Assembly: GCA_035551455.1 (NCBI GenBank)
Contig: DASZMZ010000142.1
Location: 1 to 64,000, forward strand
Length of the DNA stretch: 64,000 bases
Source: Sulfopaludibacter sp035551455
GTDB lineage: Bacteria > Acidobacteriota > Terriglobia > Bryobacterales > Bryobacteraceae
Direction of reading: 5' to 3'
Position numbers and translations under genes: made by a program
The notes under the pieces: model-generated
What the model was told of the DNA's origin: nothing
Seen by the model: only the letters and a program-made list of their open reading frames with translations
Databases searched by the model: none
Shown here: positions 56,564-64,000 of the stretch, one piece after another
How the letters are laid out: each line of letters begins with the position of its first letter
How positions within the stretch are numbered: position 1 is the first letter of the stretch

Positions 56564-56583
56564 GGACAAGCTGAAGCTTATCC
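56564..56583. repeat. REP-like palindrome, GGACAGGCT-related
   Basis: GGACAAGCT - GA - AGCTTATCC, followed by TACG. It lies upstream of the kinase gene, in the gap shared with the long inverted repeat. Confidence 0.55.
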
Positions 56584-56586
56584 TAC

Positions 56587-56664
56587 GCCGCCGATCCACG
56601 CCGGTAAACGCGGATAAGTGGGACATCGTTTTCTCATCGGCGTTTATCTGCGTGGATCGGCGGC
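56587..56664. repeat. Long inverted repeat with GCCGCCGATCCACGC arms
   Basis: Fifteen-base perfect arms at 56587-56601 and 56650-56664 enclose GGTAAACGCGGATAAG and GGCGTTTATCTGCG-type sequence, itself partly complementary. CGCGGATAAACGC-type units are known as dispersed repeats in many bacteria. CCTAC and GTCCTAC flank the element. Confidence 0.7.
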
Positions 56665-56671
56665 TTTTGTC

Positions 56672-56929
56672 CTACTCCACGTGCGGAGTGTAGCCGTGAG
56701 ATTGCAGCACCTGGTGCGCCTCCGCCACCGCCTCCGGGAGCACGTAGAAAAACGCGCCCGTGCGAATCGTGCGGAAGATAATACCGCCCCGGTACTCATC
56801 CGCCTCCACTCCGAAATCGATGCCGGATTCTTCCAGAACGGCTTCCAACTTCAGCGCATCCGCCAGTTTCCTGGCGATAAAAACCAGGACGGACTCCTTG
56901 CCTTCAAAGAACGACGCGTCCTGTTTCAC
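56672..56929 (-). CDS. Small cytoplasmic protein, DUF2007-like
   Basis: An 85-residue protein (ESVLVFIARKLADALKLEAV, EESGIDFGVEADEYRGGI, FFYVLPEAVAEAHQVLQSHG) with the alpha/beta layout of the putative signal-transducing DUF2007 family (residues sampled across short beta-alpha-beta units). Assignment is tentative. It overlaps the TolB-like gene by ATGA, so the two are translated together. Confidence 0.6.
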   Translation of the reverse strand: MKQDASFFEGKESVLVFIARKLADALKLEAVLEESGIDFGVEADEYRGGIIFRTIRTGAFFYVLPEAVAEAHQVLQSHGYTPHVE

Positions 56930-58695
56930 TTAAAGTTTTCCACCAACTCCAGATTAGTCTCATTCTGGTCCACCTTGGAATACAGAACGAACTTTCCGTC
57001 GGGCGAAATCGAATAGCCCTCGAAGCCATTCGTATTCTTAAACCGCACGACCGGCTGGCTCTTCTTGGCGGCGAAATCGTAACATACAACCACCAGCGCG
57101 CGGCCGCTGCGCGTGAATTCCAGATAGTAGACGCCTTTGGCAGTAGTCTGAATACCGTCCCACATCAAATCGTGTTCCGGCACGAAGGCCTCTTCGCCTT
57201 CTCCGCCCTCCGAGGGAGCGCGCCAGATGGAGCGGCGGCTGCGATAGTAGACATACTTTCCGTCGGCCGACTCGTGCGGGTCGTTCCCGCCGGCATGCAT
57301 CTTGGTAATCTCCACGGGATTGGTCCCGTCTGCCGCCACCTTCCAGATTTCCCCACCCATGCGCGACGAATAGTAGATCGCCTTGCCGTCGTGCGACCAC
57401 GATGCGTCATTCGCGTCGGTCAGTACCCGCGTGGTCTTGCCGCCCGCCGCGGGTACGGTGAAGACCTCGGGACCGTTCTGTCCATGCGCCACCACCAGCA
57501 GCATTTTGCCATCCGGCGACCAGGCGGGCGAGGTCATCCGCCTGCCCTCCAGTCGCGTGATCTGCGTCCGCGTTCCATCGGCCTCAGTGATCCAGATTTC
57601 CTGATCGCCGCTCTGGTCGGAGATGTCCGCCACGCGTTTTCCATCGGGCGAAAAGGCCGGGTTGCGTTCGCGCCCCGAGGAGCGGAGCAGCGGCCGTTCA
57701 TGCTCCGGATCCAGCGCGCCAATCTGTGCGATCCAGACCTCGGAAACCGAAGGGCTTTCCGTAAAAGCCAGGCGGCTGCCCTTCATCGCCACCGAGGGAT
57801 AGGTGGCGTGATTGCCCGAAACCAGCAGATCGCGCGGACTGCCGCCGTATGCCGGCACGCGCCACAAGCGCCAGCCCTGGCCGCGGTTGGACGAGTACAT
57901 CAGGTCCTGACCGCCCGGATTCCAGGCGATCCCGCGAATCCCGTTGCCGTCGAACGTCAACTGCCGGACCGCGCCGCCCTTCATATCGCACAGGTATATG
58001 TCGGACCGTTGGCTGTCCAATTTGCGGACGAAGGCGATGCTCTTGCCATCCGGAGAAACGGCCGGATTCGTATCGCCGCGAGAGTCTTCGGCGGGCTTGG
58101 TGAGGGCCGTCAGAGCGCCGCCTTCCGCCGGAACCGTGGAGATGGCGGGCACGTGCTGATCTCCGGCGGGCGCCGAAACCACGAGCGTCTTGCCATCGCG
58201 GCTCCACGAGACGGACGGCGACACTTCCACGTCCTCATCCTCGCTCGTTGGCGCGTCGAACTGCACCACCTTGCGTTCCGTGCCTCCGGCCGCAGCCACC
58301 ACGATCACCTGCGCCTGATCCTCCACCAGACGGAGGAAGGCCAGACTGCCGCCGTCGGGCGACCAGACCGGTCCGATATCGCTGCCCTCGCCGTTGGTCA
58401 CCTGCAGCGGCGTGCCGCCAACCACCGGCCGCACGTAAATGTGAAAAACGGCGTCCTTCGAGGAATCGTGTTCGCTATAAGCCACGCGGCTGCCATCCGG
58501 CGAAAAGGACGGGTAAGCGTGCGCGCCCGCTTCACTGGTCAGCGCGGTTTTCTTGATCTCCACGGCCGGACCGCCCGCCAACCGCCCCAGCAGGGTGACC
58601 ACACCGCCAACGGCGCAGAGCGCGAACGCAAGCAAAACCGCCGGGCGGCGGACCAGGGTGCCGGATGCCATATGCTTCGTATTATCCCTTTTCAT
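56926..58695 (-). CDS. TolB-like beta-propeller membrane protein
   Basis: A 589-residue protein: N-terminal membrane anchor (AVLLAFALCAVGGVVTLLG), then repeated PD40 blades: YPSFSPDGSRVAYSEHD, GPVWSPDGGSLAFLRL, NPAVSPDGKSIAFVRK, NPAFSPDGKRVADISD, SPAWSPDGKMLLVVAH, ASWSHDGKAIYYSS. It is a stand-alone version of the periplasmic part of the neighbouring kinase, and could be a partner or binding protein. There is no enzymatic domain. It overlaps the DUF2007-like gene. Confidence 0.85.
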   Translation of the reverse strand: MKRDNTKHMASGTLVRRPAVLLAFALCAVGGVVTLLGRLAGGPAVEIKKTALTSEAGAHAYPSFSPDGSRVAYSEHDSSKDAVFHIYVRPVVGGTPLQVTNGEGSDIGPVWSPDGGSLAFLRLVEDQAQVIVVAAAGGTERKVVQFDAPTSEDEDVEVSPSVSWSRDGKTLVVSAPAGDQHVPAISTVPAEGGALTALTKPAEDSRGDTNPAVSPDGKSIAFVRKLDSQRSDIYLCDMKGGAVRQLTFDGNGIRGIAWNPGGQDLMYSSNRGQGWRLWRVPAYGGSPRDLLVSGNHATYPSVAMKGSRLAFTESPSVSEVWIAQIGALDPEHERPLLRSSGRERNPAFSPDGKRVADISDQSGDQEIWITEADGTRTQITRLEGRRMTSPAWSPDGKMLLVVAHGQNGPEVFTVPAAGGKTTRVLTDANDASWSHDGKAIYYSSRMGGEIWKVAADGTNPVEITKMHAGGNDPHESADGKYVYYRSRRSIWRAPSEGGEGEEAFVPEHDLMWDGIQTTAKGVYYLEFTRSGRALVVVCYDFAAKKSQPVVRFKNTNGFEGYSISPDGKFVLYSKVDQNETNLELVENFK

Positions 58696-58807
58696 GACGC
58701 CCAGGCGGCGTCCTTATTAGCAGGTAGCTCTTGAGGATACGCAGCACGCCCCGCTGGTGTTCCGCGGATTTGCGCCGTCCGCCGCGCATCTGAGACACTG
58801 ACACTTC

Positions 58808-59542
58808 ATGCTCTTCAGGTTGATGGCGTTGGGCCTGGCCGTGTCGCCAATCGTTTTCGCGCAAAGCAACGCCCTACCGGCCAAGGAAACGCTCTACTAC
58901 AACGTCGAGTGGCGGCTCATCACCGCCGGTAAAGCCAAGATCGAGTGGAGCGCCGCGCCCCGTTCCGGCTGGCATGTCAATCTCCACCTGGAATCGGCGG
59001 GACTGGTCTCCAAGCTCTTCCGCGTGGAGGACGATTACGCCGCCAACCTAGGCCCGGGCGTCTGCGCCGAATCGTCGCAGTTCACCTCCAACGAGGGCAG
59101 CCGGCAGAGAGAGACGCGCATCACCTACGATGGCGCCAATCGGAAAGCCACCTACCTCGAGCGCGACCGGGTCAAGAACGCTGTGCTATTGCAGCGCGAA
59201 ATAGAAATTCCCCCCTGCGTACACGACGTGCTCGGCGGCATGTTCTTCATGCGCACCCTGAATCTCGAGCCGGGACAAAGCACCACCATCCCGGTCACCG
59301 ACGGCAAGAAAAGTGTGATGGCCAAAGTGGAGGCGCAGGCGCGCGAGGACGTGAAGACCCCCGAAGGCGTCTTCCACACCATTCGCTACGAAGCCTACCT
59401 GTTTAACGACGCCCTCTACCACCGTCCCGCCCACTTGAGCCTCTGGTTTACCGACGACCGCCGCCATCTTCCCGTGCAAATCCGTGTCCGCATGCAGATC
59501 ACCATCGGCACCATCACGCTCCAACTCGAGAAACACGAATAG
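58808..59542 (+). CDS. DUF3108 domain exported protein
   Basis: A 244-residue protein with a signal peptide (LFRLMALGLAVSPIVFA) and a DUF3108 (PF11306) pattern: ETLYYNVEWRLITAGKAKIE, LESAGLVSKLFRVEDDYAAN, DGANRKATYLERDR, CVHDVLGGMFFMRTLNLEPG and FHTIRYEAYLFN, then SLWFTDDRRHLPVQIRVRM. The fold is expected to be a periplasmic LolA/LolB-like or YceI-like half barrel. Function unknown. Divergent from the TolB-like gene. Confidence 0.85.
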   Translation: MLFRLMALGLAVSPIVFAQSNALPAKETLYYNVEWRLITAGKAKIEWSAAPRSGWHVNLHLESAGLVSKLFRVEDDYAANLGPGVCAESSQFTSNEGSRQRETRITYDGANRKATYLERDRVKNAVLLQREIEIPPCVHDVLGGMFFMRTLNLEPGQSTTIPVTDGKKSVMAKVEAQAREDVKTPEGVFHTIRYEAYLFNDALYHRPAHLSLWFTDDRRHLPVQIRVRMQITIGTITLQLEKHE

Positions 59543-59547
59543 CCGTA

Positions 59548-59577
59548 GGACAGGCCATCGCCTTCCGTCGCCTGTCC
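59548..59577. repeat. REP-like palindrome after the DUF3108 gene
   Basis: GGACAGGC (59548-59555) pairs with GCCTGTCC (59570-59577). GTAGG precedes it. It lies between convergent genes and could end both transcripts. Confidence 0.65.
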
Positions 59578-59600
59578 ACAACCTTCGCCTTTCTCGGAAA

Positions 59601-59984
59601 TTAAGCGCCCATCGCGGCGAGTTGGCGGTCCATTTGTTGTGCGAAGAGATAGATGGTGAAGAGGGGCTTCGGCTCGCCTTTACCCCAGCGATTGACGGCC
59701 CATTTGGCGCGAATGAATTTTGCTTCAGGACGCTCCGAGAGGTCCAAAAGAATCTGGTACGTGCCGCAATAGAATTTCTGTGGGAATGACACCAGAGGCT
59801 TGGCTGCCCATGTGGTTCCGTCTTCGGAACCCCAAATGGAGATGTCAAGGCTCTCCTGTTCAATGATGCGGGTGATACCGAGGGTGAGAATCAACGTACC
59901 ACCCTGTTCGGTTCCTAAATTGATGGCGGGTCCGATCCCAGCTTCGCGGACCGTGGTCTCCGGTAGCAAAAACTCTGGCAACAT
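59601..59984 (-). CDS. Conserved hypothetical protein (acidobacterial)
   Basis: A 127-residue protein (FLLPETTVREAGIGPAINLG, LILTLGITRIIEQESLDISI, GTTWAAKPLVSFPQKFYCGT, KFIRAKWAVNRWGKG, LFTIYLFAQQMDRQ). I recall this as a short conserved family in Solibacter-type genomes with no known function; the beta-rich pattern suggests a jelly-roll. No signal peptide. It lies between convergent and codirectional genes without overlap. Confidence 0.7.
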   Translation of the reverse strand: MLPEFLLPETTVREAGIGPAINLGTEQGGTLILTLGITRIIEQESLDISIWGSEDGTTWAAKPLVSFPQKFYCGTYQILLDLSERPEAKFIRAKWAVNRWGKGEPKPLFTIYLFAQQMDRQLAAMGA

Positions 59985-60018
59985 ATAGTTCCGGCTCCGA
60001 GTGAATTTGAGCTTAATA

Positions 60019-61206
60019 CTATGTCTTAAGCTTTATTAATTGTCGCCTTGCTGCTTCCAGAGTCTCATATTTCTTGCAGAAACAAAAGCGGACTTTTTGC
60101 TTGCCGTCCCCGGAGTGCGAATAAAAGCTGGATCCGGGCACTGCCGCAACCCCCAAAGTTTCAATTAGATGACTGACAAACGCTACATCGTCAGGAAAGC
60201 CGAATGAGGTGACGTCCGTCATAACGTAATAAGCGCCACGAGGCACGTGACAGTGAAATCCCGCACTTTCCAGCGACTCCACGATATGATCTCGTCTCGC
60301 GGCATATTCGGTGGATAGCTTCAGATAATAGTCGTCGCCCCAGCCGAGCGCCATCACTCCGGCAGCCTGCAGAGGGGCCGCCGCGCCCACGGTCAGGAAG
60401 TCGTGAACCTTGCGGATGGAATCGGTCAGATCGGGGGGCGCCAATACCCAGCCCACGCGCCATCCCGTCACCGAATAGGTCTTACTCATGCTGTTGACCA
60501 GGATCGAGCGCTCGCGCATGCCGGGCAGCGAGGCGATCGGAATGTGGACGGCGCCATCGTACAGGATGTGCTCGTAGATCTCGTCGGTAATGGCCAGGGC
60601 GTCAAATTCCTGGCAGAGTTCGGCGATCAGCTTCAATTCGGCCAGCCCAAAGACTTTACCGGTGGGATTATTCGGCGTATTGAGGACGATCGCCTTGGTG
60701 CGCGAATTGAAAGCGCGGCGCAATTCCTCCGGGTCGAAAGTCCAATCGGGACCGTAGAGTTTCACGAAGCGCCGTTCCGCGCCGCAGAGCTGCGTGTCGG
60801 GTCCGTAATTCTCGTAAAAGGGCTCAAAGAGAACCACTTCGTCGCCGGGATTCAGGCAGGCGAGCATACTGGCCACCATGCCTTCGGTAGCGCCGCAGCA
60901 GACGGTAATCTCGCGCTCGGGGTCGAACTCCATGCCATAGATGCGGGCATATTTCGCGGCGATGGCGTCGCGGAAGGGTTTGGCGCCCCAGGTGACGGCG
61001 TACTGATTGATGTCGGCGGCGATGGCGTCCGCTGCGGCCTGTTTGAGCGCCGCCGGGGCGGGGAAATCGGGGAAGCCCTGAGCCAGGTTGATGGCCCCGT
61101 GGCGCATGGCAAGGCGGGTCATTTCGCGGATCACCGATTCGGTGAAGTTTTCAATTCGATGGCTGCGAAATCTCGCGCGCAAAGCGGTAACGGTGGATGA
61201 CACCAT
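60019..61206 (-). CDS. Class I/II PLP aminotransferase (methionine/kynurenine-type)
   Basis: A 395-residue aminotransferase: INLAQGFPDFPAPAALKQAA, NQYAVTWGAKPFRDAIAAKY, CCGATEGMVASMLACLNPGD, NTPNNPTGKVFGLAELKLIA (Asn and Asp of the PLP pocket), ALAITDEIYEHILYDG, ILVNSMSKTYSVTGWRVGWV (PLP Lys about 239) and KVRFCFCKKYETLEAARRQL. It is closest in style to YbdL and kynurenine aminotransferases. Substrate not certain. The gap downstream of its start (61207-61411) holds no gene. Confidence 0.9.
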   Translation of the reverse strand: MVSSTVTALRARFRSHRIENFTESVIREMTRLAMRHGAINLAQGFPDFPAPAALKQAAADAIAADINQYAVTWGAKPFRDAIAAKYARIYGMEFDPEREITVCCGATEGMVASMLACLNPGDEVVLFEPFYENYGPDTQLCGAERRFVKLYGPDWTFDPEELRRAFNSRTKAIVLNTPNNPTGKVFGLAELKLIAELCQEFDALAITDEIYEHILYDGAVHIPIASLPGMRERSILVNSMSKTYSVTGWRVGWVLAPPDLTDSIRKVHDFLTVGAAAPLQAAGVMALGWGDDYYLKLSTEYAARRDHIVESLESAGFHCHVPRGAYYVMTDVTSFGFPDDVAFVSHLIETLGVAAVPGSSFYSHSGDGKQKVRFCFCKKYETLEAARRQLIKLKT

Positions 61207-61411
61207 TCGAGATTATTGGAAAAGGTGGGCTTCTGTAAAGTCCGGTGGGCCCATTCGGTGTCGCCGCCGTTTGGGCCCTAAGTAGTAGAAAGGAACGTTA
61301 GGCCAAAACTATCAGCGCGCCCGGCCTGTTCACAAGTCGACATAGGTTAACGAAGGTTTACTATCCGGTCAGCCGGCCAGAATCAACACTCTGGCCCCGT
61401 TATCCGTCAAA

Positions 61412-61813
61412 ATGAATATAGGCATGCGTCGGCAGCGCGGATTCACTCTCGTCGAATTGATGGTGGTGGTGACGATTATCGTCATCCTCCTGACCATGGC
61501 GATTCCGATGTATACCAAGCAGACCACCCGCTCCCGCGAGGCGGTCCTGAAGAGCAATCTCTTCAGCATGCGGATGGCGATCCAGCAGTACATCTACGAT
61601 CACCAGGCCGCGCCCCACGGGCTGGACGATCTGGTTTCGGCAGGCTATCTCAAAGAGATACCGGTTGATCCCATCACCGGCCTATACAACTCCTGGAAGC
61701 CGGTGCCCGAAGATTCCGCCAACGCCATGGATACTAACAATCCCGGAATCGGCGACGTTCACAGCGGCTCCACCAAAATCGGTCTGGACGGTACCCACAT
61801 CTCCGAGTGGTAA
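61412..61813 (+). CDS. Type IV pilin/GspG-like pseudopilin
   Basis: A 133-residue prepilin-like protein: leader ending RQRGFTLVELMVVVTIIVIL (cut after Gly, then Phe-Thr-Leu-Val-Glu5) and a hydrophobic helix, followed by RSREAVLKSNLFSMRMAIQQ and a GspG-type C-terminus (PHGLDDLVSAGYLKEIPVDP, GIGDVHSGSTKIG). Pseudopilins of this type build type II secretion or type IV pili. It is isolated from other secretion genes here. Start uncertain between ATG 61412 and ATG 61424. Confidence 0.88.
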   Translation: MNIGMRRQRGFTLVELMVVVTIIVILLTMAIPMYTKQTTRSREAVLKSNLFSMRMAIQQYIYDHQAAPHGLDDLVSAGYLKEIPVDPITGLYNSWKPVPEDSANAMDTNNPGIGDVHSGSTKIGLDGTHISEW

Positions 61814-61836
61814 GGTAGCGTTCACCCGCCACCCCC

Positions 61837-62730
61837 TCAGTGCGTCATCGAGTAAATAATGTAATTCACTCCGATGCGGATGCCCAGGGCGGCGTAGTGT
61901 GCCGGGTACGTGGGGGCGTCAGCCCATTCCCAGGAATCGCCGATGTCCGACTGGAAGGTGATGGCCACCATGATGCGGCCGTGATCGTCATAGATGCCGC
62001 GCCAGTGGTCGGGGCAGTTCTCGCACTTCCAACTGCGGCCGGCGCGCACCGAGCCCTGACTGGCCACCTGATACCGATCGTCCAGATCGTACACCGTGTG
62101 GAAAATCTGCTCCTTGTTATCCAACTCCACCACGTCGCGGTCCGGGAAGACTTTCTTCATGCTGGCCATGAAAACCTCCCACTCGCCTTCGCCCCAGAAA
62201 TCGTCCGCCATGAAGAAGCCGCCGCGCAGCAGGTATTCGCGCATGCTCTTCGCCTGCGCATCGGTAAGCTGCCAGTGGCCCGTCTGGACGGCGTATAGCC
62301 ACGGCCAGTCGTACACGCTGCCGTCGTTGAGGTTGACCGGCTGTTCCACGGAGCGCACATGAATGCGTGTGAGGCGGCGGACGGCCTGCACAAAGTGCCG
62401 GTCGGCGCGCGGATAATCCTGAGTCCAGATGGTGTTGCCCTCCGTCCAGTCTCCGTTGCCGCGCATCCCGCGGAAGCCGTAGCCGCGCCCGTACCGGCCG
62501 CCGGGGGCCGGAGGATACATCAATCGCGCGAAGGTCCACTCTGTCTTCTCCTGCCAGTCGGGGGGCAGGGGAATGTCGCCCAGGCGATACTCGACGCCGG
62601 GGTACTCGCGGAAGGGCTGTTGAAAGGCGTAAAGACTACCCAGCAGGACGGTGCCGATCGCCAAAACCCAGCGGAGCGTCAATGGAATACCCTGCGTTGA
62701 GAATATCACGCGCTCATTCTGCACTACCAT
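61837..62730 (-). CDS. DUF4159 domain membrane protein
   Basis: A 297-residue protein with an N-terminal membrane anchor (LRWVLAIGTVLLGSLYAF) and a DUF4159 (PF13709) domain: WTFARLMYPPAPGGRYGRGY, DYPRADRHFVQAVRRLTRIH, VYDWPWLYAVQTGHWQLTDA, LRGGFFMADDFWGEGEWEVF and DIGDSWEWADAPTYPAHYAA, with NYIIYSMTH at the end. The domain resembles glutamine amidotransferase-like folds without certain activity. Often found near MoxR/DUF58 genes; none is here. Divergent from the soxC-like gene with 15 bases between. Confidence 0.85.
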   Translation of the reverse strand: MVVQNERVIFSTQGIPLTLRWVLAIGTVLLGSLYAFQQPFREYPGVEYRLGDIPLPPDWQEKTEWTFARLMYPPAPGGRYGRGYGFRGMRGNGDWTEGNTIWTQDYPRADRHFVQAVRRLTRIHVRSVEQPVNLNDGSVYDWPWLYAVQTGHWQLTDAQAKSMREYLLRGGFFMADDFWGEGEWEVFMASMKKVFPDRDVVELDNKEQIFHTVYDLDDRYQVASQGSVRAGRSWKCENCPDHWRGIYDDHGRIMVAITFQSDIGDSWEWADAPTYPAHYAALGIRIGVNYIIYSMTH

Positions 62731-62745
62731 GTCTCAAGGACTCCT

Positions 62746-63939
62746 ATGACACTTCCACGAAGGCGCTGGCTCGGTGCTTCGGCGCTCAGCGCTCTGTTGG
62801 CGGCCTGTAAGCGCGGCGCGCCGGTGCCCGAGGCGGGTCCCAGCCTCCTCGGCGCTACGGTGCGCGCGTACGGCGAACGTTCACCGTTTGAAACCGCCAA
62901 GCGCAGCCTCGACGAGGACCGCTTCCTCGAAGCCTCGCAGACCCGCACTCCTCTCGGCGAGTCGGTGGGCATCCTCACGCCCTCCTCGCTGCACTACGAG
63001 CGCCACCACTCGGGAGTGCCGCGGATCGATCCGGCGCAGCACCGCCTGCTGATCCACGGCATGGTGGAGCGGCCGATCGTTTTCACCGTCGAAGACCTCC
63101 GCCGTCTGCCTTCCGTCTCGCGCATACACTTTCTGGAGTGCTCGGGAAATACCGGCGTCGAGTGGGCCGCCAAGCCCGCTCCCACCGCGCAGATGAGTCA
63201 CGGACTCGCCAGTTGCAGCGAGTGGACCGGCGTGCCCCTCGCGCTGCTGCTGGCCGAAGCGGGCGTGCAACCCGGCGCGAAGTGGATTGTCGCCGAGGGC
63301 GCCGACGCCTGCAAGATGCAGCGCAGCCTGCCCCTCGCCAAGGCCATGGACGACATGCTGGTCGCCTGGGGTCAGAACGGCGAACCCTTGCGGCCGGAGC
63401 AGGGCTATCCGCTGCGCCTCTTCGTGCCCGGATGGGAGGGCAACGTGAGCGTGAAGTGGCTGCGCCGCATCCTGGTGGCCGCCGAACCTACCATGGCGCG
63501 CGACGAGACCGCGAAGTATACCGACCTGATGGCCGACGGCACCGCCCGCATGTTCACCTTCGCCATGGAAGCCAAGTCACTGATCACCTACCCCTCGGGC
63601 GGTCAGCGGATCAAGCCGGGCTTCTGCGAAATTACCGGCCTCGCCTGGTCGGGTGCCGGACTCATTCGCCGTGTCGAGGTCTCCACCGATGGCGGCGCCT
63701 CCTGGCTGGACGCGTCCCTGCAGCAGCCCGTACTGCCGAAGGCTTTCACGCGCTTCCGGCTGCCGTGGAAATGGCAGGGAGGCGAGAGCACGGTCCAGTC
63801 GCGGTGTACTGACGAAACGGGCTACGTGCAGCCTTCGCGCGACGCGCTCGAAACCGTGCGCGGCGCTAAGTCGACGTACCACTACAACGGCGTGAAGTCG
63901 TGGAAGATTGCCGCCGATGGGAGCGTCTCGCATGTCTAG
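62746..63939 (+). CDS. soxC: SoxC-like molybdopterin sulfite dehydrogenase subunit
   Basis: A 397-residue protein with a Tat-type leader (LPRRRWLGASALSALLAAC). The molybdopterin domain has LTPSSLHYERHHSGVPRID, HRLLIHGMVERPIVFTVEDL, IHFLECSGNTGVEWAAKP (Mo-ligand Cys about 131), LPLAKAMDDMLVAWGQNGE, YPLRLFVPGWEGNVSVKWL and a C-terminal dimerisation domain (PGFCEITGLAWSGAGLIRRV, PKAFTRFRLPWKWQG). This is the SoxC/sulfite oxidase family; it oxidises sulfite or bound sulfur in the periplasm. The next gene overlaps its end and looks like the cytochrome partner. No other sox genes are visible. Confidence 0.88.
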   Translation: MTLPRRRWLGASALSALLAACKRGAPVPEAGPSLLGATVRAYGERSPFETAKRSLDEDRFLEASQTRTPLGESVGILTPSSLHYERHHSGVPRIDPAQHRLLIHGMVERPIVFTVEDLRRLPSVSRIHFLECSGNTGVEWAAKPAPTAQMSHGLASCSEWTGVPLALLLAEAGVQPGAKWIVAEGADACKMQRSLPLAKAMDDMLVAWGQNGEPLRPEQGYPLRLFVPGWEGNVSVKWLRRILVAAEPTMARDETAKYTDLMADGTARMFTFAMEAKSLITYPSGGQRIKPGFCEITGLAWSGAGLIRRVEVSTDGGASWLDASLQQPVLPKAFTRFRLPWKWQGGESTVQSRCTDETGYVQPSRDALETVRGAKSTYHYNGVKSWKIAADGSVSHV

Positions 63940-64000
63940 GTGGCTGCTGCTATTGTGGACGGCCGGCGCACTGGCGCAATCGCCGAAGTACGGTGTGGGC
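63932..64000 (+). CDS. Probable SoxD-like cytochrome c, N-terminus (cut by window edge)
   Basis: ATG 63932 overlaps the last eight bases of soxC and encodes MSRWLLLLWTAGALAQSPKY followed by GVG to the window end. This is a signal peptide followed by a YGVG start, common in the cytochrome partner of SoxC-type enzymes. Only 23 residues are visible, so no haem motif can be checked. Confidence 0.5.
   Translation, partial: MSRWLLLLWTAGALAQSPKYGVG

Noticed and set aside
61207..61411. Possible RNA gene in the gap before the pseudopilin
   Set aside because: GGGCCC-containing inverted segments occur, but no tRNA arms, riboswitch consensus or terminator could be recognised.

Overview
The window looks like chromosomal DNA of an acidobacterium close to Candidatus Solibacter / Bryobacterales. 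That is an inference from gene content: a TIGR03435-family exported protein, a DUF1501 + Planctomycete-cytochrome (PSD1) pair, an Oar-like TonB-dependent receptor with an N-terminal carboxypeptidase-regulatory domain, a BlaI/M56 pair, Ser/Thr kinases fused to TolB-like propellers, many exported metallopeptidases, high GC, and frequent TTG/GTG starts. No rRNA, tRNA, CRISPR array, transposase or phage module was recognised.

Layout. 1-3.3 kb is accessory: a truncated conserved hypothetical, a trypsin-like protein followed by a TIR-like 'SWQSD' protein (candidate defence pair), and a hicBA locus whose hicA carries an in-frame stop. 3.4-9.2 kb holds a DUF1214/DUF1254 pair, the PSD1/DUF1501 pair and a small exported protein. 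9.2-15.6 kb is a tight five-gene minus-strand cluster: Tat-exported HExxH protein, CHASE3-like/HAMP/PAS histidine kinase, multi-receiver regulator, HEAT-repeat membrane protein and membrane GT2 glycosyltransferase. 15.7-21.9 kb carries the TIGR03435 protein, a GH36 alpha-galactosidase, rpiA, a receiver/membrane-sensor pair and a dolichyl-phosphate-type GT2.

22-30 kb is mostly housekeeping: lysS, a LolC/E-type permease, an orphan HigA-like protein, BlaI plus an M56-TonB protein, ferrochelatase and an M13 peptidase. 30-37 kb has the Oar-like receptor, a SulP transporter, malate dehydrogenase and an octaheme cytochrome. 37-42 kb is a four-gene minus-strand operon (M49-like peptidase, exported methyltransferase, ABC ATPase, ABC permease) beside a decayed PEP-CTERM-type gene. 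42.5-50 kb has a DUF4136 protein, aspS, hisS, an S9 peptidase and an M23 peptidase. 50-59.5 kb has an enolase-superfamily enzyme, a receiver-like protein, an M1 aminopeptidase, a Ser/Thr kinase-propeller and a second TolB-like propeller. 59.5-64 kb has a DUF3108 protein, an aminotransferase, a type II/IV pseudopilin, a DUF4159 protein and the start of a soxCD-like pair.

Intergenic DNA carries a recurring family of short REP-like palindromes (core GGACAGGC / GACAGACGA, often flanked by GTAGG and CCTAC), plus other dispersed repeats. In several places these run into coding ends. Strongest leads for new biology: the protease/TIR-like pair, the five-gene kinase-HEAT-glycosyltransferase operon, and the repeat family that shapes gene ends. 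Signs of decay (hicA, the PEP-CTERM remnant, the small gene at 35.9 kb) are read directly from the sequence.
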